A DNA stretch of 64,000 bases from Polyangium mundeleinium (lineage in GTDB: Bacteria > Myxococcota_A > Polyangia > Polyangiales > Polyangiaceae). Where the stretch lies: positions 682,001 through 746,000 of the forward strand of contig NZ_JAQNDO010000001.1 of the NCBI RefSeq assembly GCF_028369105.1, written 5' to 3'. Both the position numbers and the translations under genes were made by a program. Positions 10,424 to 17,849 of this stretch are shown in pieces. The notes beneath the pieces were generated by a model. It ran no database searches. It worked only from the letters and a program-made list of their open reading frames with translations, and had not been told where the DNA came from. Every line of letters begins with the position of its first letter. Position 1 is the first letter of the stretch.

Positions 10424-11319
10424 ATGAACGCTTCCTCCGTGAAACGGATTGGTGTCATCGGCGCAGGCCAGATGGGTCGTGGCATCGCTCAGGTTGCCGC
10501 CGCGGCCGGGATCGAGGTCGTCCTCTGCGACGCATCCCTGGAGATCGCGGACAAGGGCAAGTCGCTGATCGGCAGTATCCTCGGAAAGCAGGTAGAGAAA
10601 GGGAAGATGTCGGCCGACGAGCATCGCGCATTGCTCGATCGCATCGTCCCCGCCGGCAGCATGACCGCCTTCTCTTCCGTCGAGCTCGCCGTCGAGGCAG
10701 CGACGGAGAACGTCGATCTCAAGATCGACCTCTTCCGCAAGGTCGACGCCGCGCTCGCGCCGGGCGCGATCCTCGCCTCGAACACCTCGTCGATCTCGAT
10801 CACGCGCCTCGCTGCCGCGACCTCGCGCCCCGAGCGTGTCATCGGCATGCACTTCATGAACCCCGTTCCGCTCATGAAGCTCGTGGAGATCGTGCGTGGC
10901 GTGCAGACCTCGCCCGAGACCTACACGCTCGTGCACGAGCTCTCGGTTCGTCTCGGCAAGACCGTGATCACGTCCGAGGATCGACCGGGCTTTTTGGTCA
11001 ACCGTATGTTGATTCCGTTCCTCAACGAGGCGTGCTTCACCCTGCAGGAGGGCGTGGGCAGCCCCGAGGACATCGACACGGGCGCGAAGCTCGGCCTGAA
11101 CCACCCGATGGGCCCGCTCGAGCTCGCCGACCTCATCGGCCTCGACACGGTGCTCGCCATCGCCGAGGTGCTCCACAAGGATCTCGGCGAGGACAAGTAC
11201 CGCCCGCGGCGTTGCTCCGGAACCTCGTCGCGGCCGGCTGGCTCGGCAAGAAGAGCGGCCGCGGCTTCTACGTGTACGACGAGAAGGGCCAGAAGACGAA
11301 GAACAGCCTCGCGCGCTAG
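10424..11319 (+). pseudogene. hbd: 3-hydroxybutyryl-CoA dehydrogenase, broken by a one-base frameshift
   Basis: NAD-dependent oxidation of 3-hydroxyacyl-CoA, as in beta-oxidation or butyrate/PHB metabolism. From ATG 10424 the frame encodes the Rossmann domain (GAGQMGRG at the N-terminus), the catalytic HFMNPVPLMKLVE segment and NRMLIPFLNEA of the C-terminal domain. After residue 260 (DKYRP, about 11203-11210) the family C-terminus continues in another frame (LLRNLVAAGWLGKKSGRGFY) and stops at 11317-11319. One missing base restores a protein of about 298 residues, normal for the family. Everything on both sides is conserved, so a sequencing deletion is as likely as a real mutation. The stop codon overlaps that of the convergent hydratase gene. 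Confidence 0.85.
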
Positions 11320-12110
11320 CGCCCGAGGAACGAAGGCTTCGTCTTCCCCAAAAACGCCTTCATCCCCTCCCGCTGATCCTCCGACCCGAACAGCCCCGCG
11401 AACGCCTGCGCCTCGTGCTCGCACGCCGACGCGAGGTCGACCCCCTCGCCGTGCAGCATCACGCGCTTCGCCGCCGCCACCGCGAGCGGCCCCCGCGACG
11501 CGATCTTCTGCGCCGTCTCCCTCGCCTTGAGGACGAGCTCCGCCGCCGGGTGCACCGCGTTCACGAGCCCCATCACGAGCGCTTGCTCCGCGCTCACCAT
11601 GTCGCCCGTGTACACGAGCTCCCGCGCCCGCGCCGCGCCCACCCGCCGGAGCAGCCGCTGCGTTCCGCCGAAGCCCGGCATCACGCCGAGCGTCACCTCG
11701 GGCAGCCCGAGCTTCGCGCCCTCGGCCGCGTAGATGAAGTCGCACGCCAGCGCGAGCTCGCAGCCCCCGCCGAGCGCGAACCCGTTCACCGCGGCGATCA
11801 CCGGGAACGGCAGCGCCTCGATCCGATGGCACAGCCGCTGCCCCGCGTCGGCAAACCGCTTCGCCGCCACCGGCGTCATCTCCGCCATCTCCCCGATGTC
11901 CGCGCCTGCCACGAACGCCTTGCCCGCGCCCGTGAGGATCGCCGCGCGCACGGCGTCTTCCCCGTCGGCCGAGGCCGCGAGCGCCTCGAACGCTCGCGCG
12001 AGCTCCGCCACGAGGTGCGCGTTCAGCGCGTTCATCTTGGTGGGCCGGTTGATCGTGAGCGTCGCGATCGGGCCGGTCCGCTCCACGAGGACGAGGTCGG
12101 TATCCGTCAT
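11316..12110 (-). CDS. Enoyl-CoA hydratase / crotonase
   Basis: A 264-residue crotonase-fold protein that hydrates trans-2-enoyl-CoA, the step before the convergent dehydrogenase. The oxyanion-hole AGADIGEM motif and both family glutamates (NGFALGGGCEL and LPEVTLGVMPGFGGTQR) are present, so it should be an active hydratase rather than an isomerase-only member. The ATG at 12110 begins MTDTDLVLVERTGPIATLTI, the usual N-terminal beta strand. Its TAG stop shares the palindrome CTAG (11316-11319) with the dehydrogenase stop on the other strand. Together the genes suggest short-chain fatty acid, butyrate or PHB turnover. The exact substrate cannot be read from sequence. Confidence 0.92.
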   Translation of the reverse strand: MTDTDLVLVERTGPIATLTINRPTKMNALNAHLVAELARAFEALAASADGEDAVRAAILTGAGKAFVAGADIGEMAEMTPVAAKRFADAGQRLCHRIEALPFPVIAAVNGFALGGGCELALACDFIYAAEGAKLGLPEVTLGVMPGFGGTQRLLRRVGAARARELVYTGDMVSAEQALVMGLVNAVHPAAELVLKARETAQKIASRGPLAVAAAKRVMLHGEGVDLASACEHEAQAFAGLFGSEDQREGMKAFLGKTKPSFLGR

Positions 12111-12544
12111 GGCGCCGCGTTACCAGGGCGCGGCCTCGGTGGGAAGACGGGACGAGGGGCCGGCGCGGCTTGCCGTGAGGGCAAAAAAAAGTCGCGCAGC
12201 GCACCGGTTGGGGGGGGCGGACCGGCACGCGCGCGACGAGTTGGAGTGTGACACCCGCGCGCTCCTTGTCGAGCGCAAGTGCGCGACTCGTGCACGGAAA
12301 CGACGATCGACCGGGCCGATCCGACTCGTTCGCATGGTCACCTCGCCGCCGAGGTGGCTCCGTCATGCGCAGTCGTTGTGCTCGGGACTACGTGACGACG
12401 GAAGAGGGCGGAGCGGGCAGAACCGAGCCTTTCGGAACGTGATGCGTGGTCCCTCCGCGGGCCGGCCTCCAAACGGCGTTCGAGGCTCGACCGGAACGCA
12501 ACCGATCTTGTCCCCGCGTGCGTCTCGGGGTGAAACTGCCGGGT
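12111..12544. other. Divergent intergenic region
   Basis: About 430 bases between the divergent hydratase and STAND NTPase genes. It contains an A8 tract near 12182, a G8 tract near 12212 and a weak TTGCC/GGCAA hairpin just before the A tract. The frame of the STAND gene is open back to a GTG at 12446, but that extension has no domain and no ribosome site. I recognise no promoter with confidence. Confidence 0.5.
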
Positions 12545-15022
12545 ATGGTCCTTACCAAGGCCGGTCTGAACCGGCTGTTCGCGGAAGTCCTGCCTCAAGA
12601 CGCAGACGTCGAAGCGTTCGTCGCACAGAACTTCGGCACCATCGCCCGGCGCGTCGCGCGCGGAGCCGATCGAGCCGGCAAGATCGCGCTCCTCGTGGAC
12701 AACGCCGATCTCAAGGTTCTGCTCGACAAGATCTCCGGCGCGCACCCCGTTGCCGTCGCTCGGAACGAGCACCTGCTCGCCGAGGACAAACGGGTCGCCG
12801 GAACGCCGGTGCCCGACGCAGGACCCTGCGTGGGTCGGGACGCGCTCCTCGCCGAGCTCGCGGCACACGTCCATCGCGACGCGCCCGGGCCCGTGCTCCT
12901 CGTCGGCGACGCCGGCCTCGGCAAGACGACACTCGCGCTCGCGCTCCTCCACGCGGACGCGTCCGTTCGTCGTTTCGGCGGCCGCAGGTACGTCGCGCAC
13001 CTCGACACGGCGGCCGACACCGAAGCGGCTGTCGTCGAGGTCAGCCGCGCCCTCGGCGTCACGCCCGAGGCGCCGCTCCTCAACCGCATCGCGGAGTCGC
13101 TGCGCCGCGCGCCGGCCTTGATCGTCCTCGACGATCTCGACGTGCCCCTCGCGAAGGACCCCGCGAACGTGCGCGACCTTCTCCAGAGGCTCACGGCCAT
13201 CCCCGGCGTCGCCGTCATCGCCACGTCGCGATCGAGCGCGGCGCCGCCCGACGGCTTCCACGTCGCCGCGGTCAAACCCCTCGACGAGGCCTCCGCGCGG
13301 GCCGCGTTCCTCGCGATCGCCGGCGACGCGCGCCGCTCCGATCCGGGCCTCTCGTTCGCGCTCACCGAGGCCGCGGGCAATCCCCTCGCGCTCGCCTTGC
13401 TCGCGCGCGCGGCCGGTGACGGTCCGCTCGACCTCGCGGTCCGCGCCTGGCACCAGAAGCAGAACGAGCTCCTCATGCGCGAGGACGGCCCCGAGTCGGC
13501 GAGCGCCATCGAGATCGCCGTCGCCCTCGCGCTCGCGAGCGGCCGCCTCTCGGACGAAGCGCGCCGCCTCGCGCCGCTCTTCGCTGCGCTGCCGAACGGC
13601 GTCCGCGCCGAGGACCTCGCGGCCTTCGCGTCCTCGGGCACCGCCGACGCGGGCGCTGCGCTCGTGGCCCTCGGCCTCGCGCAGGATGCGTCGGGGCGTT
13701 CCCGCTTGCGCCGCGCCGTCCGTGAGATCGTCGCCTTGCAGCGCCCTGGCGCTGACGAGTCGGCGAAGGCGACGCAGCGGTACACCGGCCTCGCGCTCTC
13801 GAACGGTCCGAACGTCGGATGGCCGGCGGGGGACGAGAGCGCGGCGCGCCTCGCGGCGGACAGCGACAACATCGAGGCGATGATCCTGCGTGGCATCGAC
13901 GGCCCGCACCGCATCGCGTGCATCGACGCGTCCGTCGCGCTCGCCACGTTCATCGGCTCCTCGGGCCACTGCACGCCGCGCGTCGTCGAGCGCGCGCGCG
14001 ACGCGGCGCGGGAAGGCGGCGACAAGCTTGGCGAGGCCGACTGCACGCAGGCGCTCGGCGACATCGCGCTCGCGCGTGGTGAGGTCGACGAGGCGCGCGC
14101 GCGCTACCTCGACGCGCTCCCGCTCTTCCATCAGGCGCGCGCGGGCCTCAGCATCGCGGCGTGCCTCATGCGCCTCGGCGACATCGCGAGCGAGCGCGAC
14201 GAGTACGACGAGGCGAAGCTCCGCTACACCGACGCCGCGCCGTACTACCGGCACATCGGCGACAAGCTCGGCGAGGCCAACTGCCTGCGCAACCTCGCCG
14301 AGATCGCGGCCTTGCGCGACGACTACGAGGAGTCGCGCGCGCGGTACAAGGAAGCGCTGCCGATCTACAACGAGCTCGGCGACAAGGCGGCGAGCGCGAA
14401 CTGCATGAAGGGCATCGCGGACATCGCCTTCCAGGGCACGCAGTACGACGAGGCGCGCGCGCTCTACCAGGAGGTCGGCCCGCTCCTCGAAGAGCTCGGC
14501 GATCGCCTCTCGATGGCGCAGTGCCTGCAGAACCTCGGCGACATCGCGTTCGCGCTCGGCGAGCACTCCGTGGCCGAGAAGCATTACCAGAAGGCCCTGC
14601 CCATCCTGAAGGAGCTTGGCGACAAACTCGCCGAGGGCACGTGCCTGTCGACCCTCGGCGACGTCGCGCTCGCGTGCACGGAGATCGAGGACGCGCAGGC
14701 GTACTACCTCGCGGCGCTCCCGCTGCTCCGCGAGGTCGGCGAGAAAATGGGCGAGGCGAACTGCATCCAGAGCCTCGGCGACATCGCGCTCACGCAGTTC
14801 GAGCACGACGCGGCCCGGTCGCATTACGAGAACGCCCTCGGCCTCTTCGCGGCCCTCAAGGACGATTACTCGATCGGCTGGACGCATTACCGCCTGGCCC
14901 AGGTCGCCGCGGACCCGGACATCTTCAAGAACCACCTTTACGCGGCGCGCGACGCCTGGTTGCGCATCGGTCGTCAGGACCTCATCGACGACGTCAACAC
15001 CGAGTTCCCCGGGATTCTTTAA
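12545..15022 (+). CDS. STAND NTPase with N-terminal effector-associated-type domain and TPR repeats
   Basis: An 825-residue signalling ATPase. Residues 1-70 (MVLTKAGLNRLFAEVLPQDA onward) resemble the small helical effector-associated/death-like adaptor domains at the N-terminus of bacterial STAND proteins. The NTPase core has the P-loop GDAGLGKT at 121-128, Walker B LIVLDDLD and a sensor ATSR, followed by winged-helix-like sequence. From about 490 to 800 lie eight 40-residue TPR repeats (GDKLGEANCLxNLxxIA...YxxALPxY). A cysteine recurs at the same helix position in seven of the eight. ATG 12545 is chosen because the N-terminal domain begins there and GGGGTGA lies upstream. Such proteins act as ligand-triggered switches; no effector or partner gene is adjacent. 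Confidence 0.85.
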   Translation: MVLTKAGLNRLFAEVLPQDADVEAFVAQNFGTIARRVARGADRAGKIALLVDNADLKVLLDKISGAHPVAVARNEHLLAEDKRVAGTPVPDAGPCVGRDALLAELAAHVHRDAPGPVLLVGDAGLGKTTLALALLHADASVRRFGGRRYVAHLDTAADTEAAVVEVSRALGVTPEAPLLNRIAESLRRAPALIVLDDLDVPLAKDPANVRDLLQRLTAIPGVAVIATSRSSAAPPDGFHVAAVKPLDEASARAAFLAIAGDARRSDPGLSFALTEAAGNPLALALLARAAGDGPLDLAVRAWHQKQNELLMREDGPESASAIEIAVALALASGRLSDEARRLAPLFAALPNGVRAEDLAAFASSGTADAGAALVALGLAQDASGRSRLRRAVREIVALQRPGADESAKATQRYTGLALSNGPNVGWPAGDESAARLAADSDNIEAMILRGIDGPHRIACIDASVALATFIGSSGHCTPRVVERARDAAREGGDKLGEADCTQALGDIALARGEVDEARARYLDALPLFHQARAGLSIAACLMRLGDIASERDEYDEAKLRYTDAAPYYRHIGDKLGEANCLRNLAEIAALRDDYEESRARYKEALPIYNELGDKAASANCMKGIADIAFQGTQYDEARALYQEVGPLLEELGDRLSMAQCLQNLGDIAFALGEHSVAEKHYQKALPILKELGDKLAEGTCLSTLGDVALACTEIEDAQAYYLAALPLLREVGEKMGEANCIQSLGDIALTQFEHDAARSHYENALGLFAALKDDYSIGWTHYRLAQVAADPDIFKNHLYAARDAWLRIGRQDLIDDVNTEFPGIL

Positions 15023-15037
15023 AAAGGGGATGGCGTG

Positions 15038-15074
15038 TCCTCCGCGCCCGGTATAGTGCCGGGCGCACGGAGGA
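15038..15074 (+). promoter_or_regulatory. Hairpin enclosing the ribosome binding site of the SDR gene
   Basis: TCCTCC (15038-15043) plus GCGCCCGG (15044-15051) can pair with CCGGGCGC (15059-15066) and GGAGGA (15069-15074), leaving loop TATAGTG and a 2-base AC bulge. GGAGGA is the Shine-Dalgarno of the SDR gene, 10 bases before its ATG, so the fold would hide it. The loop is also a good -10 hexamer (TATAGT), so the palindrome may instead be an operator around a promoter; in that case the transcript would start within the stem and lack its left arm. Confidence 0.55.
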
Positions 15075-15084
15075 CCGATCATCC

Positions 15085-16065
15085 ATGAATGTCGTCGTTA
15101 CCGGGGCCACGGGGCACGTGGGCGCGAACCTCACGCGCGCGCTCGTCGAGCGCGGCCATCGCGTGCATGTGCTTTATCGACATGGGCCGCGCGCGCTCGA
15201 CGGCGTCGATTGCGAGCGAACCACGGGCGACGTCCGTGACGCCGACACTGTCGATCGCGTCATCCGCGGCGCCGAGCTCGTCTACCACTGCGCCGCCAAG
15301 ATATCGCTCGAATCCGTCGACCCCGAGGTCGAGCCCATCAACGTCGAAGGCGTCCGCAACATCACGAACGCGTGCATGCGCCACGGCGTCCGAAGGCTCG
15401 TGCATTTCAGCTCGATCCACGCCTTCGCCACCGAACCTGCGGCCGAGGTCCTCGACGAGAAGCGCCCGCTCATCACCGACCCTCGCCAGCCTCCGTACGA
15501 CCGCTCCAAGGCCGCGGGCCAGCGCGTCGTCCTCTCCGCCGTCGAGAAGGGCCTCGACGCTGTCGTCTTGCATCCCGCGGCCGTCCTTGGCCCGCACGAT
15601 TACATGCCCTCGCGCATGGGCCGCGTCCTCTTATCGCTCGCCCGCGGCCGCATGCCTGGGCTCGTCGAGGGCGGCTTCTCCTGGGTCGACGTCCGTGACA
15701 TCGTGGCAGCGGCTCTCGCGGCCGATATCCGCGGTCGCCGTGGGGAAAACTACCTCCTTTCCGGCCACTGGCTCACCTTTGGGCAGCTCGCGTCGGTCGC
15801 GGGCGAGGTCACGGGCCGCCGCCCGCCGCGCCTCACCACGCCCATGTGGCTCGCGCGCGCCGTCGCGCCGCTTGCGGGAGGCATTGCGAAGCTCCTCCGC
15901 ACCGACCCCCTCTTCAACAGCGTCTCTTTGCACGCGCTCCGCATTCACCGCCATACGAGCCATCAAAAGGCCCAGGCCGAGCTCGGGTTCACGCCGCGCC
16001 CCACGAAAGAGACCCTGGAGGCGACGTATGCGTGGTTCCGCGAGACCGGCATGCTTCCCCGCTGA
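15085..16065 (+). CDS. Extended SDR, NAD(P)-dependent epimerase / 3-beta-hydroxysteroid dehydrogenase-like
   Basis: 326 residues from ATG 15085, behind GGAGGA. The N-terminal TGATGHVG is the extended-SDR nucleotide motif; SSIHAFA and YDRSK supply the Ser/Tyr/Lys catalytic set. The C-terminal half resembles the 3-beta-HSD, dihydroflavonol reductase and HpnA-like group rather than sugar epimerases. The next gene starts three bases after this stop and encodes a steroid 5-alpha-reductase-like enzyme, so oxidoreduction of a sterol, hopanoid or other polycyclic lipid is the best inference. The exact substrate is unknown. Confidence 0.85.
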   Translation: MNVVVTGATGHVGANLTRALVERGHRVHVLYRHGPRALDGVDCERTTGDVRDADTVDRVIRGAELVYHCAAKISLESVDPEVEPINVEGVRNITNACMRHGVRRLVHFSSIHAFATEPAAEVLDEKRPLITDPRQPPYDRSKAAGQRVVLSAVEKGLDAVVLHPAAVLGPHDYMPSRMGRVLLSLARGRMPGLVEGGFSWVDVRDIVAAALAADIRGRRGENYLLSGHWLTFGQLASVAGEVTGRRPPRLTTPMWLARAVAPLAGGIAKLLRTDPLFNSVSLHALRIHRHTSHQKAQAELGFTPRPTKETLEATYAWFRETGMLPR

Positions 16066-16068
16066 TCC

Positions 16069-16836
16069 ATGGACGAGCCCACGCTCTATCGATACATCCT
16101 TTGGGGATTCCTCGTCGTCGCGGCCCTGACCTTCCCGGCTCTGTTTTTCATCACCGCGCCGTACGGCCGCCACGAGGCGAAATCCTGGGGCCCGACGTTC
16201 AGCAACCGCACAGGCTGGCTCGTCATGGAGTCACCGTCGGTCCTCGTCTTTTTCGCCTGCTGGTACTTCGGCGGCTGCCCCACGGATGCGGCCTCGCTCG
16301 GCTTCCTCTTCCTCTGGCAGCTCCACTACGTCCACCGCGCCTACATCTTCCCGTTCCGCATCAAGAGCGGCCCCAAGCGAATGCCGGTCGCCATTGCCGC
16401 GTTCGGTTTCGCGTTTACCTCGACCAACGCCTACCTCAATGGCCGCTGGCTCTTCAGCTTCGCCGGCCCCGATCGATATGACTCGGCGTGGTTCTCGGAT
16501 CCTCGCTTCTTCCTCGGCGCGGCCATCTTCCTCGCGGGATTCGCCATCAACCAGCAGGCGGACTGGATCCTCCTCCACCTGCGCAAACCCGGCGAAACCG
16601 GCTACAAGATCCCCCGCGGCGGCTTCTACCGCTGGGTGAGCTGCCCCAATTATTTCGGCGAGATCATCGAATGGCTCGGCTTTGCGATCTGCACCTGGTC
16701 GCTGCCGGGCCTCGCGTTCGCGCTCTGGACCATCGCGAACCTCCTGCCGCGCGCTCTCTCCCACCACCGCTGGTACCGCGAAAAATTCCCGGATTACCCG
16801 CCCGAGCGCAAGGCCCTCGTCCCGGGCTTATTCTGA
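16069..16836 (+). CDS. Steroid 5-alpha-reductase-like membrane enzyme (SRD5A family)
   Basis: 255 residues with about six membrane segments. The C-terminal part has the 3-oxo-5-alpha-steroid 4-dehydrogenase signature: GYKIPRGGFYRWVSCPNYFGE, then WxGFAICTW, then HHRWYREKFPDYPPERKALVPGLF. The family reduces the delta-4 double bond of 3-oxosteroids with NADPH; relatives reduce polyprenols or enoyl-CoAs. The ATG follows the SDR stop by three bases, so the two are almost certainly cotranscribed. The 3' end overlaps the convergent amidohydrolase gene by nine bases. Family placement is firm and substrate is not. Confidence 0.9.
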   Translation: MDEPTLYRYILWGFLVVAALTFPALFFITAPYGRHEAKSWGPTFSNRTGWLVMESPSVLVFFACWYFGGCPTDAASLGFLFLWQLHYVHRAYIFPFRIKSGPKRMPVAIAAFGFAFTSTNAYLNGRWLFSFAGPDRYDSAWFSDPRFFLGAAIFLAGFAINQQADWILLHLRKPGETGYKIPRGGFYRWVSCPNYFGEIIEWLGFAICTWSLPGLAFALWTIANLLPRALSHHRWYREKFPDYPPERKALVPGLF

Positions 16837-17796
16837 CCCGTACAACCTCGTCGCATTGCCCCCGACGAGCGCCGCGAGCTCTTCCTCCCGCATGCCGAGC
16901 GCCGCGAGCCGCTTGATCTCCCGGTCCCACGCATACGGCACGTTCGGGAAATCCGACCCGTAAAGGACCCGCTCCGGCCGGCAATGAAGGAGCCGCAACG
17001 GCGGCGCGCCCGTGAAGTATTCGGCCATCGCCATCGTCGTATCGAGCCAGAGATTGTCGTACCGTTCGAGCATCCGCTCGTACGCGTCGAACTCGTCGGC
17101 CCCGAGGTGTGGCACGCAGAGCTTCAATCCCGGATACTCCGCGAGCACCCGCTCCACCCGCTCGGCCGAACAGAGCACGTACGGATCACACTTGTAGGCC
17201 GGGCTCTTCGGCTCCCGACCCGCGTGCACCACGAGCGGCCGGTTTGCCCGGACGCACGCCTCGTACACGTCGTGCAGGGACTCCTCGTCCGGCGAAAAAC
17301 ATTGCACGTGGCAATGCAGCTTCACGCCCCGCAGCCCCATCGCGAACCCCTCCGCGAGAATCTCCTTCGCGCCCGGCTCCCCGGGCAGCACCGTCGCGAG
17401 CCCGAGGATTCGCGGCTCCTCCCGGCAGAGCCCCGCCACGAATTGATTCAGCGCCCGCGCCATCCCCGGCTTGTGCGCATAATGCAGCGCCACGATCCGC
17501 GACACCCCGCGCGACAGCAGGAATCGCACCACATCAAGCGCCTTCAGCTTGTACCGGATCGGCCATCCATACTGTTCGAACCATCGCCAGAGCGCCTCGA
17601 ACACCGGGTCCGGGAACAGGTGCACGTGCGCGTCGATCACCTCGGGCAGCGACGCCGACAGGCGCTCGCCTTCCTCGTCGTTCGCGGCGGGCAGCGGGGC
17701 CCGATCCGCCGAAAGCCATCCACCGAAGGCTTCCTTGGGCGGCGCGTGATCGGCGAGGCAGGGCAGGGGACAGTCGTGCATGGCGGACGCGAGCAT
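16828..17796 (-). CDS. Amidohydrolase-2 family metal-dependent hydrolase
   Basis: A TIM-barrel hydrolase or decarboxylase of the amidohydrolase-related (ACMSD-like) family, up to 322 residues. DAHVHLFPD carries the first metal-binding H-x-H; VKLHCHVQ, VVHAGREP and the late GSDFPN aspartate complete the expected metal/catalytic set. The frame opens with ATG at 17796; a second ATG at 17781 is equally possible and neither has a clear ribosome site. A poorly conserved 50-residue leader precedes the barrel. Natural substrate unknown. It is convergent with and overlaps the SRD5A-like gene. Confidence 0.85.
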   Translation of the reverse strand: MLASAMHDCPLPCLADHAPPKEAFGGWLSADRAPLPAANDEEGERLSASLPEVIDAHVHLFPDPVFEALWRWFEQYGWPIRYKLKALDVVRFLLSRGVSRIVALHYAHKPGMARALNQFVAGLCREEPRILGLATVLPGEPGAKEILAEGFAMGLRGVKLHCHVQCFSPDEESLHDVYEACVRANRPLVVHAGREPKSPAYKCDPYVLCSAERVERVLAEYPGLKLCVPHLGADEFDAYERMLERYDNLWLDTTMAMAEYFTGAPPLRLLHCRPERVLYGSDFPNVPYAWDREIKRLAALGMREEELAALVGGNATRLYGSE

Positions 17797-17849
17797 GCCT
17801 CAAAGAGGCTCCGCGGGACAGGGGCAGGCGTCGTGGTACGCTCGGGCCC

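Noticed and set aside
11200-11212. Programmed frameshift in the dehydrogenase gene.
   Set aside because: No slippery heptamer, internal Shine-Dalgarno or downstream structure is apparent; this enzyme family is not known to use frameshifting.
12338-15082. 914-codon minus-strand frame.
   Set aside because: Antisense shadow of the STAND NTPase; repeats in it come from the 120-base TPR repeats on the other strand.
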